A stretch of 64,000 nucleotides of DNA from Acidovorax sp. 1608163 (GTDB lineage Bacteria; Pseudomonadota; Gammaproteobacteria; Burkholderiales; Burkholderiaceae_C). The position numbers and the translations under genes were made by a program. The stretch spans positions 4,846,501 through 4,910,500 of the forward strand of contig NZ_CP033069.1 in the NCBI RefSeq assembly GCF_003669015.1. Reading direction: 5' to 3'. The notes under the pieces are model-generated. The model was given only the letters and a program-made list of their open reading frames with translations. It did not search any database and was not told the DNA's origin. Below are positions 51,392 through 59,543 of the stretch, piece by piece. Numbering within the stretch: position 1 is the first letter of the stretch; each line of letters opens with the position of its first letter.

Positions 51392-53731
51392 TCACATGCG
51401 CCAGCGTTTGAGTAGCAGGGCATTTGCCATCACGCTCACCGAACTGAGGGCCATGGCCGCCCCCGCCACCACGGGGCTGAGGTAGCCCAGCGCCGCCAGC
51501 GGAATGCCCGCCACGTTGTACGCAAAGGCCCAAAACAGGTTCTGGCGGATCTTGCGCACCGTGCGGTGGGAGATGTCGAGCGCCGCAGCCACCAGCATCG
51601 GGTCGCCCCGCATCAGCGTGATGCCCGCCGCGTGCATGGCCACATCGGTGCCATTGCCCATGGCCATGCCCACGTCCGCAGCGGCCAGTGCGGGGGCATC
51701 GTTAACGCCGTCTCCTACCATCGCCACAATGTGGCGCCGTGGGGCGCTGGCCCCGGCGGTTTTTACATCTGCGACGTTGCCCTGCTGCAACAGCCGTATC
51801 TGCTGCGCCTTGTCGCCCGGAAGCACCTCGGCCATCACTTCGCCGGCCGCAGGGTCCAGCCCCAGGCGGCGGGCCATGGCCTCGGCCGCGCCCCGGTTGT
51901 CGCCCGAAATCATCACCGTGCGAATGCCCCGCGCCTTCAGCGCCGCCAGCGCCTCGCGGGCGCCGGGCTTGGGCTCGTCGCCAAAGGCCAGCAGGGCCAG
52001 CACCTGCGGGCCTTGGGGCGCGTCTGTGGCCACGGCCGACACGGTGTAGCCCTCGGCCTGCAAGGCCTGGGCACGTTGCAACAAGCCTGCGCAATCCCCC
52101 TGCCGCTGCGCAGGCAGTGCCGCACCCAGCTCCTGCATCCAGCGCAGGCTGCCAATGCGCCAGACCAGCCCGGCCACCGTGCCCTCGGTGCCGCGCCCGG
52201 GCACGGCCCGCACCGCCTGCACGCTGTCGGCCGCAGCCGCTGCCACGCCACGCTGCTGGGCAGCGGCCACCACGGCACGGGCCAGGGGGTGTTCACTGCC
52301 ACCTTGCACCCCGGCCACGGCGGCCAGCACGGTGGTTTCATCAGCGCCCGGGGCCAATTCCAGCGCCACCAGGCGGGGCTGGCCCACCGTCAGCGTGCCG
52401 GTCTTGTCAAAGGCCACGGTGTCCACCTGGTGCGCCACCTCCAGGGCCTGTACGTCCTTGATCAAGATGCCGTGCTGCGCGGCCACACCCGTGCCCGCCA
52501 TGATGGCCGCCGGGGTCGCCAGCCCCAGCGCACAGGGGCAGGCAATCACCAGCACCGCCACGGCGTGGATCAGGGCCACCTCGGCCCCTGCGCCTGCCAC
52601 CAGCCAGCCCAGCAAGGTGATCAGCGCCAGCCCCAGCACCACGGGCACAAACACGGCCGATACCTTGTCCACCAGCCGCTGCAGCGGCGCTTTGGCGGCC
52701 TGGGCGTCTTCCACCAGGCGGATGATTTTTGCCAGCACCGTCTCGGCCCCCACGGCCTGCACCTGCATCACCACCCGGCCTTCGCCGTTGATGGAGCCGC
52801 CCGTCAGCCGCCCGCCCACTTCGCGTGCCACGGGCAAGGGCTCGCCGGTCAGCATCGATTCGTCCACCTGCGTCTGCCCCTCGGCCACCACGCCATCGGC
52901 CGGAATGCGCTCGCCGGGGCGCACCACCAGCCGGTCGCCCACCAGCACCTCGGCCACAGGCACATCCACCTCGCCGGTTTTAGACAGCAAATGCACCACA
53001 TCCGGCCGCAGGGCATGCAGCGCGCGGATGGCGGCGGTGGTCTGCCGCTTGGCGCGGGCCTCCAGCCATTTGCCCAGCAGCACCAGCGTGACCACCACGG
53101 CCGAGGCCTCAAAGTACAGATGCGGAACATGCCCGGGGTGATCGGTCGGCGCCGTCAGCCACAGCCACATCGACAGGCCCCAGCCCGCGCTGGTGCCCAC
53201 CGCCACCAGCAAATCCATGTTGCCGCTCAGCGCCTTGGCCGCTGCCCAGCCCGCCTTGTAAAAGCGTGCGCCCAGGATGAACTGCACCGGCGTGGCCAGC
53301 GCAAACTGCACCCAGGCGGGCAGCATCCAGTGCTGGCCAAACAAGTCGCCCAACATGGGCAGCACCAGTGGGGCCGACAGCGCCAGCCCCACCGCCACGG
53401 GCAAAAACCCCGCCCAGGGCGATGCATCCTCAGGCCCGTCACCCGCATCGGCCGCGCGCGGCTCGTAACCCGCATTGCGCACAGCGCGGCGCAGCTGGGC
53501 CTCCATGGCCGCTGCCTCAGCGGCAGCAAAAGAGACACGGGCTGACTCTGTGGCCAGGTTCACGGTGGCATCTTGCACGCCGGGCACCTTGCGCAGCGCC
53601 CGCTCCACACGGCCCACGCAGCTCGCGCAGGTCATGCCGCCAATGCCCAGGTCCAGCGACAGGGCGGCTTCGGCCGCAGGGGAGGAAACAGAAGGTGGGG
53701 TGGAGGATGGGGTGGGGTTGGAGGTCGTCAT
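51392..53731 (-). CDS. copA: Copper-exporting P1B-type ATPase CopA
   Basis: A 779-residue P-type ATPase with one N-terminal heavy-metal domain ([19 protein letters not shown]). Eight membrane helices include the CPC motif in [17 protein letters not shown]. The phosphorylation site is [20 protein letters not shown], and the hinge is [23 protein letters not shown] and the final helix pattern fit Cu(I) export. A CueR-type operator lies just upstream and the chaperone copZ with cueR are divergent, forming a copper-response module. Confidence 0.96.
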   Translation of the reverse strand: MTTSNPTPSSTPPSVSSPAAEAALSLDLGIGGMTCASCVGRVERALRKVPGVQDATVNLATESARVSFAAAEAAAMEAQLRRAVRNAGYEPRAADAGDGPEDASPWAGFLPVAVGLALSAPLVLPMLGDLFGQHWMLPAWVQFALATPVQFILGARFYKAGWAAAKALSGNMDLLVAVGTSAGWGLSMWLWLTAPTDHPGHVPHLYFEASAVVVTLVLLGKWLEARAKRQTTAAIRALHALRPDVVHLLSKTGEVDVPVAEVLVGDRLVVRPGERIPADGVVAEGQTQVDESMLTGEPLPVAREVGGRLTGGSINGEGRVVMQVQAVGAETVLAKIIRLVEDAQAAKAPLQRLVDKVSAVFVPVVLGLALITLLGWLVAGAGAEVALIHAVAVLVIACPCALGLATPAAIMAGTGVAAQHGILIKDVQALEVAHQVDTVAFDKTGTLTVGQPRLVALELAPGADETTVLAAVAGVQGGSEHPLARAVVAAAQQRGVAAAAADSVQAVRAVPGRGTEGTVAGLVWRIGSLRWMQELGAALPAQRQGDCAGLLQRAQALQAEGYTVSAVATDAPQGPQVLALLAFGDEPKPGAREALAALKARGIRTVMISGDNRGAAEAMARRLGLDPAAGEVMAEVLPGDKAQQIRLLQQGNVADVKTAGASAPRRHIVAMVGDGVNDAPALAAADVGMAMGNGTDVAMHAAGITLMRGDPMLVAAALDISHRTVRKIRQNLFWAFAYNVAGIPLAALGYLSPVVAGAAMALSSVSVMANALLLKRWRM

Positions 53732-53746
53732 AGGTCAGACAGTAAT

Positions 53747-53771
53747 CCTTGACGCCATGTGAAGGTCAAGG
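53747..53771 (-). promoter_or_regulatory. CueR-type operator/promoter of copA
   Basis: An inverted repeat CCTTGAC-11-GTCAAGG. On the minus strand TTGACC (-35) and TACTGT (-10) are 19 bases apart, the overlong spacing typical of MerR-family activation. Confidence 0.8.
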
Positions 53772-53829
53772 CTTGCGCCATATCAACCCTCTTTTTCAAC
53801 CCTTTTTTCGACCCAGGCAAAACAACCGC

Positions 53830-53860
53830 TTGACCCTGCCACCATGTGAAGGTTCATGAT
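53830..53860 (+). promoter_or_regulatory. CueR-type promoter of copZ-cueR
   Basis: TTGACC (53830-53835) and CATGAT (53855-53860) are separated by 19 bases, with a partial ACC...GGT dyad in the spacer; it faces away from copA. Confidence 0.75.
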
Positions 53861-53929
53861 GGCGCCCAGATCGGTTCCACACCGTTTCACCCCTTTCATC
53901 CCCATTTCACGTTTACCCAGGAGCACGCC

Positions 53930-54133
53930 ATGCCCACCACCCAAACCTTCCAAGTCCAAGGCATGACCTGCGGCCACTGCGAACGCGCCGTGACTCAGGC
54001 CATCCAGCAAGTCGACCCTGCTGCCACCGTGCAGATCGACCGCGCCAGCGGCCAAGTGCAGGTGCAAACCACCGCCGCACGCGAACCCCTGGCCGCCGCC
54101 ATTGCGGAAGAAGGCTACCCAGTCGCCGCATGA
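53930..54133 (+). CDS. copZ: Copper chaperone CopZ
   Basis: A 67-residue single heavy-metal-associated domain: FQVQGMTCGHCERAVTQAI with the metal-binding CxxC and the typical C-terminal LAAAIAEEGYPV. It carries Cu(I) to CopA. The ATG at 53930 follows AGGAG; its stop overlaps the cueR start (ATGA), so chaperone and regulator are made together. Confidence 0.95.
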   Translation: MPTTQTFQVQGMTCGHCERAVTQAIQQVDPAATVQIDRASGQVQVQTTAAREPLAAAIAEEGYPVAA

Positions 54134-54606
54134 CCACCCCCACCGCCCGGCGGGTCCCCACCGCGCCACCCGCCTGGCCCGTGCCCATCAGCGAAGCCGC
54201 ACGGCTAGCGGGCGTGTCGGCCCGCATGGTGCGCCACTACGAATCGCTGGGCCTGTTGCAAGGCGTGGCCCGCACCGAAAGCGGTTACCGCCAATACACC
54301 GAGGCCGATGTGCACACCCTGCACTTCATCCGCCGCGCCCGCGATCTGGGCTTCTCCATCGAAGAAATCACCGCCCTGCTCGCCCTATGGCAAGACCGCA
54401 GCCGCAGCAGCGCCCAGGTCAAGCGCATTGCCCAAACCCACATCGCCCAGCTCACCGACCGCATCGCCGCCATGCAGGCCATGCAGCGCACCCTGCAAAC
54501 CCTGGTGGGCTGCTGCCACGGCGACGACCGGCCCGACTGCCCCATCCTGGACGACCTGGCGAGCGCGGGGCTGGGGGCCACGAGCCCGCCCGTTGGCATG
54601 CTGTAG
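54130..54606 (+). CDS. cueR: Cu(I)-responsive MerR-family regulator CueR
   Basis: A 158-residue MerR regulator. The helix-turn-helix is ISEAARLAGVSARMVRHYES, then LGLLQGVARTESGYRQYTEA, a dimer helix, and the metal loop CCHGDDRPDCPI holding the two Cu(I) cysteines. A Pro/Ala-rich N-terminal leader of ~18 residues is extra. It likely activates both the copZ-cueR and copA promoters, each with a 19-base spacer. Confidence 0.93.
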   Translation: MTTPTARRVPTAPPAWPVPISEAARLAGVSARMVRHYESLGLLQGVARTESGYRQYTEADVHTLHFIRRARDLGFSIEEITALLALWQDRSRSSAQVKRIAQTHIAQLTDRIAAMQAMQRTLQTLVGCCHGDDRPDCPILDDLASAGLGATSPPVGML

Positions 54607-54633
54607 CGCTGATTTGCATTGCATTTCATTGAA

Positions 54634-54678
54634 TTGCTATAAAATTCGTAGCTACTAGCGCTTTCTATATGAGCCCTA
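54634..54678. repeat. Dispersed palindromic repeat, copy F
   Basis: TTGCTATAAAATTCGTAGCT followed by ACTAGCGCTTTCTATATGAGCCCTAG. A diverged copy lying behind cueR. Confidence 0.7.
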
Positions 54679-54773
54679 GAGCCCAAAACCATTCAAAGCA
54701 CTGCGGCGTGGTCACGCCCCTTTCACACAACCGCTGCAGCATGGCCCGTTTCACAAAAAATGAGGAGAAGCGC

Positions 54774-55904
54774 ATGCAAGTTCACAAAACCCTGCTGGCC
54801 CTGGCGGCCACGCTGGTCATGACCATGACCATGACCATGGCCTGCGGCGGCAGCGACACCCCGGCCTGGCCGCCCGTGCCCACGGTGATTGCGCACCGGG
54901 GGGCTTCGGCGCTGCGGCCAGAGCACACGCTGGCGGCGTACCAAAAGGCGATTGACGATGGCGCCAACCTGATCGAGCCCGATCTGGTCATCACCCAAGA
55001 CGGAGTGTTGGTGGCGCGGCACGAGAACGCGATTGCCATCCTCAACGCCGATGGCAGCGTGCGTGAGGCCACCACCGATGTGGTGGACCGGCCTGAGTTT
55101 GCGGCGCGCAAGACCACCAAGACCATTGACGGCACCGCCATCACCGGCTGGTTTGTGGAGGACTTCACCCTGGCCGAGCTCAAGACGCTGCGTGCGCGCG
55201 AGCGCATTCCGGCGATCCGCCCAGCCAACGTGGCTTACAACGGGCAGTTCGAGGTGCCCACGCTGCAGGAAGTGATCGACCTGGCCAAGGCACAGTCTGC
55301 GGCCAAGGGCCGCACCATTGGCGTCATCCCAGAGACCAAGCACCCGAGCTTCTTCCAGTCCATCGGCAAGCCGCTGGAGCCCGCACTGTTGGCCGTGCTG
55401 GCGAAGAACGGCTGGAACAGCAAGGACGCCCCGGTGTACGTGCAGTCGTTTGAAGTGGCCAACCTCAAGGCACTGCGCAAGCAAAGCTCGGTGCGCCTGG
55501 TGCAGCTGCTGTCGAGCAGCGGCCGCCCCTACGACTTTGCGGCGGCGGGCAACACCCAGACCTACGCCGACATGGCCACGGCGGCGGGCCTCAAAGAGAT
55601 TGCCACCTACGCCGATGTGGTGGGTGCGCACAAGGACCTTGTCATCCCCGTGAAAGACGGCGCCCTGGGCACGCCCACCGCGCTGGTGAAGGACGCGCAC
55701 GCGCTGAACCTGGCGGTGCACATCTGGACACTGCGGCCCGAAAACGCCTTCTTGCCCGCCGCCTACAAAAAGGCGCCCACCACCGACAACACGGTGCGCG
55801 GCGACAGCGTGGGCGAGATCCAGGTGTTCCTCAAGGCCGGGGTGGATGGCTTCTTCACCGACGACTCGAGCGTGGGCCGGCTGGCGGTGGACAGCCTGAA
55901 GTAA
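54774..55904 (+). CDS. glpQ: Periplasmic glycerophosphodiester phosphodiesterase (GlpQ-like)
   Basis: A 376-residue secreted phosphodiesterase that releases glycerol-3-phosphate from glycerophosphodiesters. After a signal peptide that may be a lipoprotein type (MTMTMTMAC|GG) comes the catalytic VIAHRGASALRPEHTLAAYQ, GANLIEPDLVITQDGVLVAR and HEN. VYVQSFEVANLKALRKQSSV and DGFFTDDSSVGRLAV are also conserved. The signal contains four ATGACC-type repeats. GAGGAG precedes the ATG at 54774; the reading from 54669 is an extension. Confidence 0.9.
   Translation: MQVHKTLLALAATLVMTMTMTMACGGSDTPAWPPVPTVIAHRGASALRPEHTLAAYQKAIDDGANLIEPDLVITQDGVLVARHENAIAILNADGSVREATTDVVDRPEFAARKTTKTIDGTAITGWFVEDFTLAELKTLRARERIPAIRPANVAYNGQFEVPTLQEVIDLAKAQSAAKGRTIGVIPETKHPSFFQSIGKPLEPALLAVLAKNGWNSKDAPVYVQSFEVANLKALRKQSSVRLVQLLSSSGRPYDFAAAGNTQTYADMATAAGLKEIATYADVVGAHKDLVIPVKDGALGTPTALVKDAHALNLAVHIWTLRPENAFLPAAYKKAPTTDNTVRGDSVGEIQVFLKAGVDGFFTDDSSVGRLAVDSLK
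54818..54841 (+). repeat. Hexanucleotide repeat ATGACC in the signal peptide
   Basis: About four ATGACC units (the last ending ATGGCC) encode MTMTMTMA. Copy-number change would alter the signal length without shifting frame. Confidence 0.85.
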
Positions 55905-55919
55905 GCGCAGGCCTGCAAA

Positions 55920-55954
55920 GAAAAAATGCCGAGGTCAGCCTCGGCATTTTTTTA
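55920..55954. terminator. Bidirectional intrinsic terminator
   Basis: AAAATGCCGAGG / CCTCGGCATTTT with flanking A and T runs, between convergent glpQ-like and rdgC genes. Confidence 0.9.
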
Positions 55955-55977
55955 GGACCTTTGGCAGCGCTCAGCGC

Positions 55978-57054
55978 TCAGAACGGCGCAGATTCCGGAT
56001 CGGTATCCACCGGCGCCGTGGCCGGGCCGGTGACCACGCCGCCGCCCGACTTGCGGGCCGGGGCCGAAGGCTGAGGGCGCAGGGCAGCAGGCGCTGCGAC
56101 GGGGGCGGCAACCCCGGCACTGCCAGCCCCACCCGCCGCAATGGCTTCGGCCGCGCTGGCCACGCCGCTTTCGGCCTCGCCGCCCAGGGCTTCGATCAGG
56201 TCGGGAATCAACTTGACCAGCTCGCCCGTGGCAATGGCCACGTCGGTGTCAAAGCCGCCATCGTCGGCCTTGGTGCCTTCAAACACCGTGTCCAGGAACG
56301 ACAGCTTGCGCACCTGCAGCCCCTCGGTCAGCATGAACGAGACGCGGTCGTCCCAGGTCAAGGCCAGCTTGGTGGGCAGCTTGCCTTGCTGGATGTGCTG
56401 CTGCACTTCGTCAATGTCGAGCGGGTGGCGCGCATAGCGCACCACGGCCTTGGCTTCGTCGGCGCTTTTGAGTTCGCACTCGCGGTCGATGCTGAAGCCC
56501 ACGGGCGGCTCCTGCTCCAGCAGCCAGTGCGCCATGGCGGCCTGCGGGCTGGTTTGCGTGTTGAGCAGCGACACCGACAGGCCCGGCAGCGACTCGACCA
56601 GCAGGCTCACCACCTCATCGGCGCGGCCCTGGCTGCCCGTGTCCAGCACCAGCAGGCGCGACTCGGTGTCGATCCACACCCACATGCTGCCCTGCTTGGT
56701 GAAGGCCATGGGCAGCAAATCCAGCTTGGCCTCGTCCTTGAGTTCCTTGCTTTCCTTCTTGCCGGGCTTGCGGCCGGTTTCTTGCTCGATGCGGGCGGCT
56801 TTTTCTTTGACCTTGCGGTTGAGCACCGAGCCGGGCAGCACCTTGGACTCGACCATGAAGCGCAAGATCCACTGCCCGCCCACCGACTCGGCCATCGCGC
56901 CGTGCTGATCGCCGCGCGGGGGCACCCAGCCCAGCGACTGCTCCTGGGTGGCACCGCACTCCATAAAGGGCGACTTGGCCAACGCCTCTTCCACCTGCGT
57001 CAAATCCGCCTGCCAGCCGGGTGCAATGCGGTACACGATCAAGTTCTTGAACAC
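55978..57054 (-). CDS. rdgC: Recombination-associated protein RdgC
   Basis: A 358-residue RdgC, a ring-shaped double-strand DNA binding protein that limits RecA activity. It begins FKNLIVYRIAPGWQADLTQV from a GTG at 57054. FMECGATQEQSLGWVPPRGD, LDLLPMAFTKQGSMWVWID and LALTWDDRVSFMLTEGLQVR are conserved. The C-terminus has an Ala/Pro-rich tail of about 55 residues beyond the family's usual ~303. An upstream reading to 57144 lacks conservation. Confidence 0.95.
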   Translation of the reverse strand: MFKNLIVYRIAPGWQADLTQVEEALAKSPFMECGATQEQSLGWVPPRGDQHGAMAESVGGQWILRFMVESKVLPGSVLNRKVKEKAARIEQETGRKPGKKESKELKDEAKLDLLPMAFTKQGSMWVWIDTESRLLVLDTGSQGRADEVVSLLVESLPGLSVSLLNTQTSPQAAMAHWLLEQEPPVGFSIDRECELKSADEAKAVVRYARHPLDIDEVQQHIQQGKLPTKLALTWDDRVSFMLTEGLQVRKLSFLDTVFEGTKADDGGFDTDVAIATGELVKLIPDLIEALGGEAESGVASAAEAIAAGGAGSAGVAAPVAAPAALRPQPSAPARKSGGGVVTGPATAPVDTDPESAPF

Positions 57055-57178
57055 GGAAATCCTTCGCTTCGTTGGTCTGACGGGGGTGATTGTCCGCGCT
57101 GCCAGCCCCATGCCAGAGCAAGCCAAGCCCACGGGTTGCAACACAGCGCAACGCGGGCTGCAGTGCAGTGCCAGCGTT

Positions 57179-57235
57179 TGCTATCTATTTAATAGCTTCT
57201 AGCGCTTATAGGTATTGCGCTAGCGGCATATTTGA
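57179..57235. repeat. Dispersed palindromic repeat, copy G
   Basis: TGCTATCTATTTAATAGCTT then CTAGCGCTTATAGGTATTGC and GCTAGCGGCATATTTGA. It lies between rdgC and the Spy-like gene. Confidence 0.8.
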
Positions 57236-57258
57236 TTGGAATTGGGGTGAGAACAAGC

Positions 57259-57267
57259 TGTGCATAA
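57259..57267 (-). promoter_or_regulatory. DnaA box (outlier)
   Basis: TGTGCATAA, the reverse complement of TTATGCACA, a perfect TTATNCACA match. It is about 900 bases left of the origin-like region. Confidence 0.55.
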
Positions 57268-57421
57268 CCCATGGCCACCGGCAGCGAACCGTTGGTTGTC
57301 ACAACTTTACAAAGCCTTCAATCGCCCTCACGGGCGCGATACATGGGCGGCGCACACTGCATTCAACCGCTGCAACGGTCGTTGCGGTGGACCAATTCAC
57401 CGATGTGAAAGGACTGACACC

Positions 57422-57994
57422 ATGGCCTTCTCAACCCGTAACGCCACCCGCCGCTTCATCGCCCACACCGCCACCAGCGCAGCCACCGCCGCCTTCCTGG
57501 CCGCCCTGGCCCTGCCCGCCTTGGCACAAACCCCTCCGCCCCCACCCGCTGCCACCACCAAAGCAGCAGACGCCCCCGCCCGCCGCCCCGGTGGCCCCGA
57601 CATGCAAAAGCGCCACGAAGAGCACATGGCCAAGCGCCAGGCCGCACTCAAGGAAAAGCTGAAACTGACCGCCGCCCAGGAAAGCGCCTGGACGACCTTC
57701 ACCAGTGCCATGCAGCCGGGCGAGCGTCCTGCCCGCCCCGACCCCAAGGAACTGGACAAGCTCACCACCCCCGAGCGCATCGACCGCATGCGCGAGCTGC
57801 GTGCCCAACACACCGCCCAGGCCGAGCGCCGCGACGAGGCGGTCAAAAAGTTCTACACCGCACTGACGCCAGAGCAGCAAAAGACCTTTGACACCGAAGC
57901 CCGCCACGCCGGCCCTGGCATGCGCCATGGCGGCCCCCACGGCGGGCCCGACCACGGCAAACGCGGCGGCCCAGACGACCGCCCCGCCCGCTGA
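57422..57994 (+). CDS. Spy/CpxP-like periplasmic chaperone (LTxxQ family)
   Basis: A 190-residue secreted protein: signal TSAATAAFLAALALPALAQ, a Pro/Ala-rich stretch, then a charged helical domain with the family motifs LKLTAAQESAWTTF and FYTALTPEQQKTFD. The end is His/Gly/Pro-rich (GPGMRHGGPHGGPDHGKRGG), which may bind metal. Such proteins act as envelope-stress chaperones. The ATG follows GAAAGGA. A terminator follows at 58.03 kb. Confidence 0.88.
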   Translation: MAFSTRNATRRFIAHTATSAATAAFLAALALPALAQTPPPPPAATTKAADAPARRPGGPDMQKRHEEHMAKRQAALKEKLKLTAAQESAWTTFTSAMQPGERPARPDPKELDKLTTPERIDRMRELRAQHTAQAERRDEAVKKFYTALTPEQQKTFDTEARHAGPGMRHGGPHGGPDHGKRGGPDDRPAR

Positions 57995-58030
57995 TCTGGC
58001 CGCCCTGTCGGGCGATCGGAACCCATCTTG

Positions 58031-58064
58031 AAAACCCGCCCTCCGCAAGGAGGGCGGGTTTTTT
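58031..58064 (+). terminator. Intrinsic terminator of the Spy-like gene
   Basis: AAAACCCGCCCTCC / GGAGGGCGGGTTTT, then more T residues. Confidence 0.92.
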
Positions 58065-58165
58065 CATGCCCGGTCTCTAGGGATGCCCTGCATAACCCGC
58101 GCTATCACCGACCGCAGGGAGTTAGGCAGGACATACCTTGGGTTCGCCAGGCAGGCCTGAGCGCC

Positions 58166-58174
58166 TGTGGACAA
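58166..58174 (-). promoter_or_regulatory. DnaA box, module 1
   Basis: TGTGGACAA (reverse of TTGTCCACA), an accepted DnaA-box variant. Its counterpart in module 2 is the weak GTTGCATAA at 58917-58925. Confidence 0.6.
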
Positions 58175-58205
58175 CGCTGTGGCTTTTTCAGGAGCAACTG
58201 GGGGG

Positions 58206-58214
58206 TTGTCCACA
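58206..58214 (+). promoter_or_regulatory. DnaA box, module 1
   Basis: TTGTCCACA; its counterpart at 58957 is 751 bases away. Confidence 0.7.
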
Positions 58215-58323
58215 CAAAAAGCCGCTTCGCCAAAGTTGTTGTCTGTCAGGCATGCCAACCATACAGGCCGGGGCACAGGGTTGTCTGCGCTGCAAGTGGC
58301 TGTCAGCATTGATGAAAAAGCAG

Positions 58324-58332
58324 TTGTCCACA
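58324..58332 (+). promoter_or_regulatory. DnaA box next to trio tract, module 1
   Basis: TTGTCCACA, 14 bases before the trio tract. Confidence 0.75.
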
Positions 58333-58346
58333 AAAAAGGGCTTGCT

Positions 58347-58380
58347 CTATTACTACTGCTATTTATCTATAAGACTTTAA
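58347..58380 (+). other. DnaA-trio-like tract and AT-rich unwinding candidate, module 1
   Basis: CTATTACTACTGCTATTTAT, then CTATAAGACTTTAA; CTA-type triplets followed by AT-rich DNA. Confidence 0.65.
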
Positions 58381-58833
58381 AAGAACAACCCAAGAACATC
58401 CTTGGGGCCCCAAACCGGTGCCGCGGATGCCAAAACCGGGTGGGGATGGCAAGGTGCTTGCCACCAAAGTGGACTTTGGAAAAACGAAGGCCATGTTCCG
58501 CCGCCAGTTACAGCCTTCGCAAACCCTCTGCAGGCTCGGCAGGCTGCAAATCAGGCCAAAGGGCTGGGGGTGGGGCTGGGGTGGGCGGAGCAAACCGCTC
58601 TTCAGGTCCCCTGGCCTGCCAAAACGGTGGCACAGGCGCCATGCCGGGCCTCAAAGCCTGTGGAAGGGGCGCAGCAAGGCCCGGGCAGCCCATCCCCTGG
58701 CCGGGCGCCCGCCAAGGCCCCTGATGCGGCCTTTCAAAGACCTTGAGCAGGTTGTGAGCAGGGATTGCGTGGGCTGACGGCCAAGCATCTGCGCCTGGGA
58801 TACATCCCCCTCCACGCCAGCTTGTGTGGGGTT

Positions 58834-58889
58834 TGCTATTGAAAAATGAGCTGCTAGCGCTTATAGAGCGGGCGCTAGAGGCATTTTTT
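58834..58889. repeat. Dispersed palindromic repeat, copy H
   Basis: TGCTATTGAAAAATGAGCTG then CTAGCGCTTATAGAGCGGGC and GCTAGAGGCATTTTTT, inside the origin-like region. Confidence 0.8.
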
Positions 58890-58956
58890 GTACAAAACGC
58901 CTTTCAAACAGAGGGCGTTGCATAAGACTGGGGATAGCTTTGGCACAAGTGCCTGC

Positions 58957-58965
58957 TTATCCACA
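58957..58965 (+). promoter_or_regulatory. DnaA box, module 2
   Basis: TTATCCACA, a perfect consensus box. Confidence 0.8.
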
Positions 58966-59075
58966 GCAAATGGCGATGCGCTCAGTTTGTCCCCGTTGGC
59001 GTGACAGCACAAACACCGGGTGGCGCACAGGGTTTGCCACGCCGCAAGTGCTTGCCAGCCAACGGAAAAAAGCAG

Positions 59076-59084
59076 TTGTCCACA
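59076..59084 (+). promoter_or_regulatory. DnaA box next to trio tract, module 2
   Basis: TTGTCCACA, 14 bases before the trio tract, the same spacing as in module 1. Confidence 0.75.
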
Positions 59085-59098
59085 CAAAACACCGGGCT

Positions 59099-59133
59099 CT
59101 ACTACTACGACTATGTATTTATAAAGAAATTAA
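59099..59133 (+). other. DnaA-trio-like tract and AT-rich unwinding candidate, module 2
   Basis: CTACTACTACGACTATG, then TATTTATAAAGAAATTAA. Confidence 0.7.
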
Positions 59134-59543
59134 GAAGAAGACAGAAGAACAACTCCGGGGCCGGGCAAGTCCCCTTGGGTTTCAGCAAAGACGAGGGCGA
59201 AAGCAAAACCTGGAGTGAATGCATCCCCTGGTGAACAGGGTGTGGAACTTGCGATGCGGGCTTGCAATGCGAAAAGGTCAGACGTTCCAGGCGCGGCGAA
59301 AACGACCAAGCCGCACGACAAGACGGGACAACGAGGCCAAGTGGGGTTGTGTTCGCCGCTCCAAAGGCCCTCAGAAGCGTTTGCAGCGCCTGTGGAGGTG
59401 TAGGGCATGAGGGGGGGTGGCCTTGGCGCGTTGCCAGGCCTGTAGCGCCTGCTGTGGGGGCGCTGGCAGATTCGGTGCGAGGCAGGGCCGAATCTGCCGC
59501 ACAAAGACCGCTGTGCGGCCCCTGGGACGTGGCAAACAGGCTT

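Larger units (their letters stand above)
58067..59543. other. Gene-poor region with two origin-like modules
   Basis: About 1.48 kb with no supported gene; reading frames through it have no recognisable product. It contains two similar segments, about 58160-58400 and 58911-59152, offset by 751-752 bases. Each has a degenerate or good inverted DnaA box, then two forward DnaA boxes 118-119 bases apart, then exactly 14 bases to a CTA-repeat trio tract, then AT-rich DNA. This matches the known layout of a bacterial origin unwinding region (DnaA box - spacer - DnaA trio - AT-rich). Palindromic repeat copy H lies before the second module. Confidence 0.7.

Noticed and set aside
58167..58777. Short plus-strand frames inside the origin-like region
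   Set aside because: No conserved motif, overlapping in several frames, and DnaA boxes and trio tracts explain the region better.
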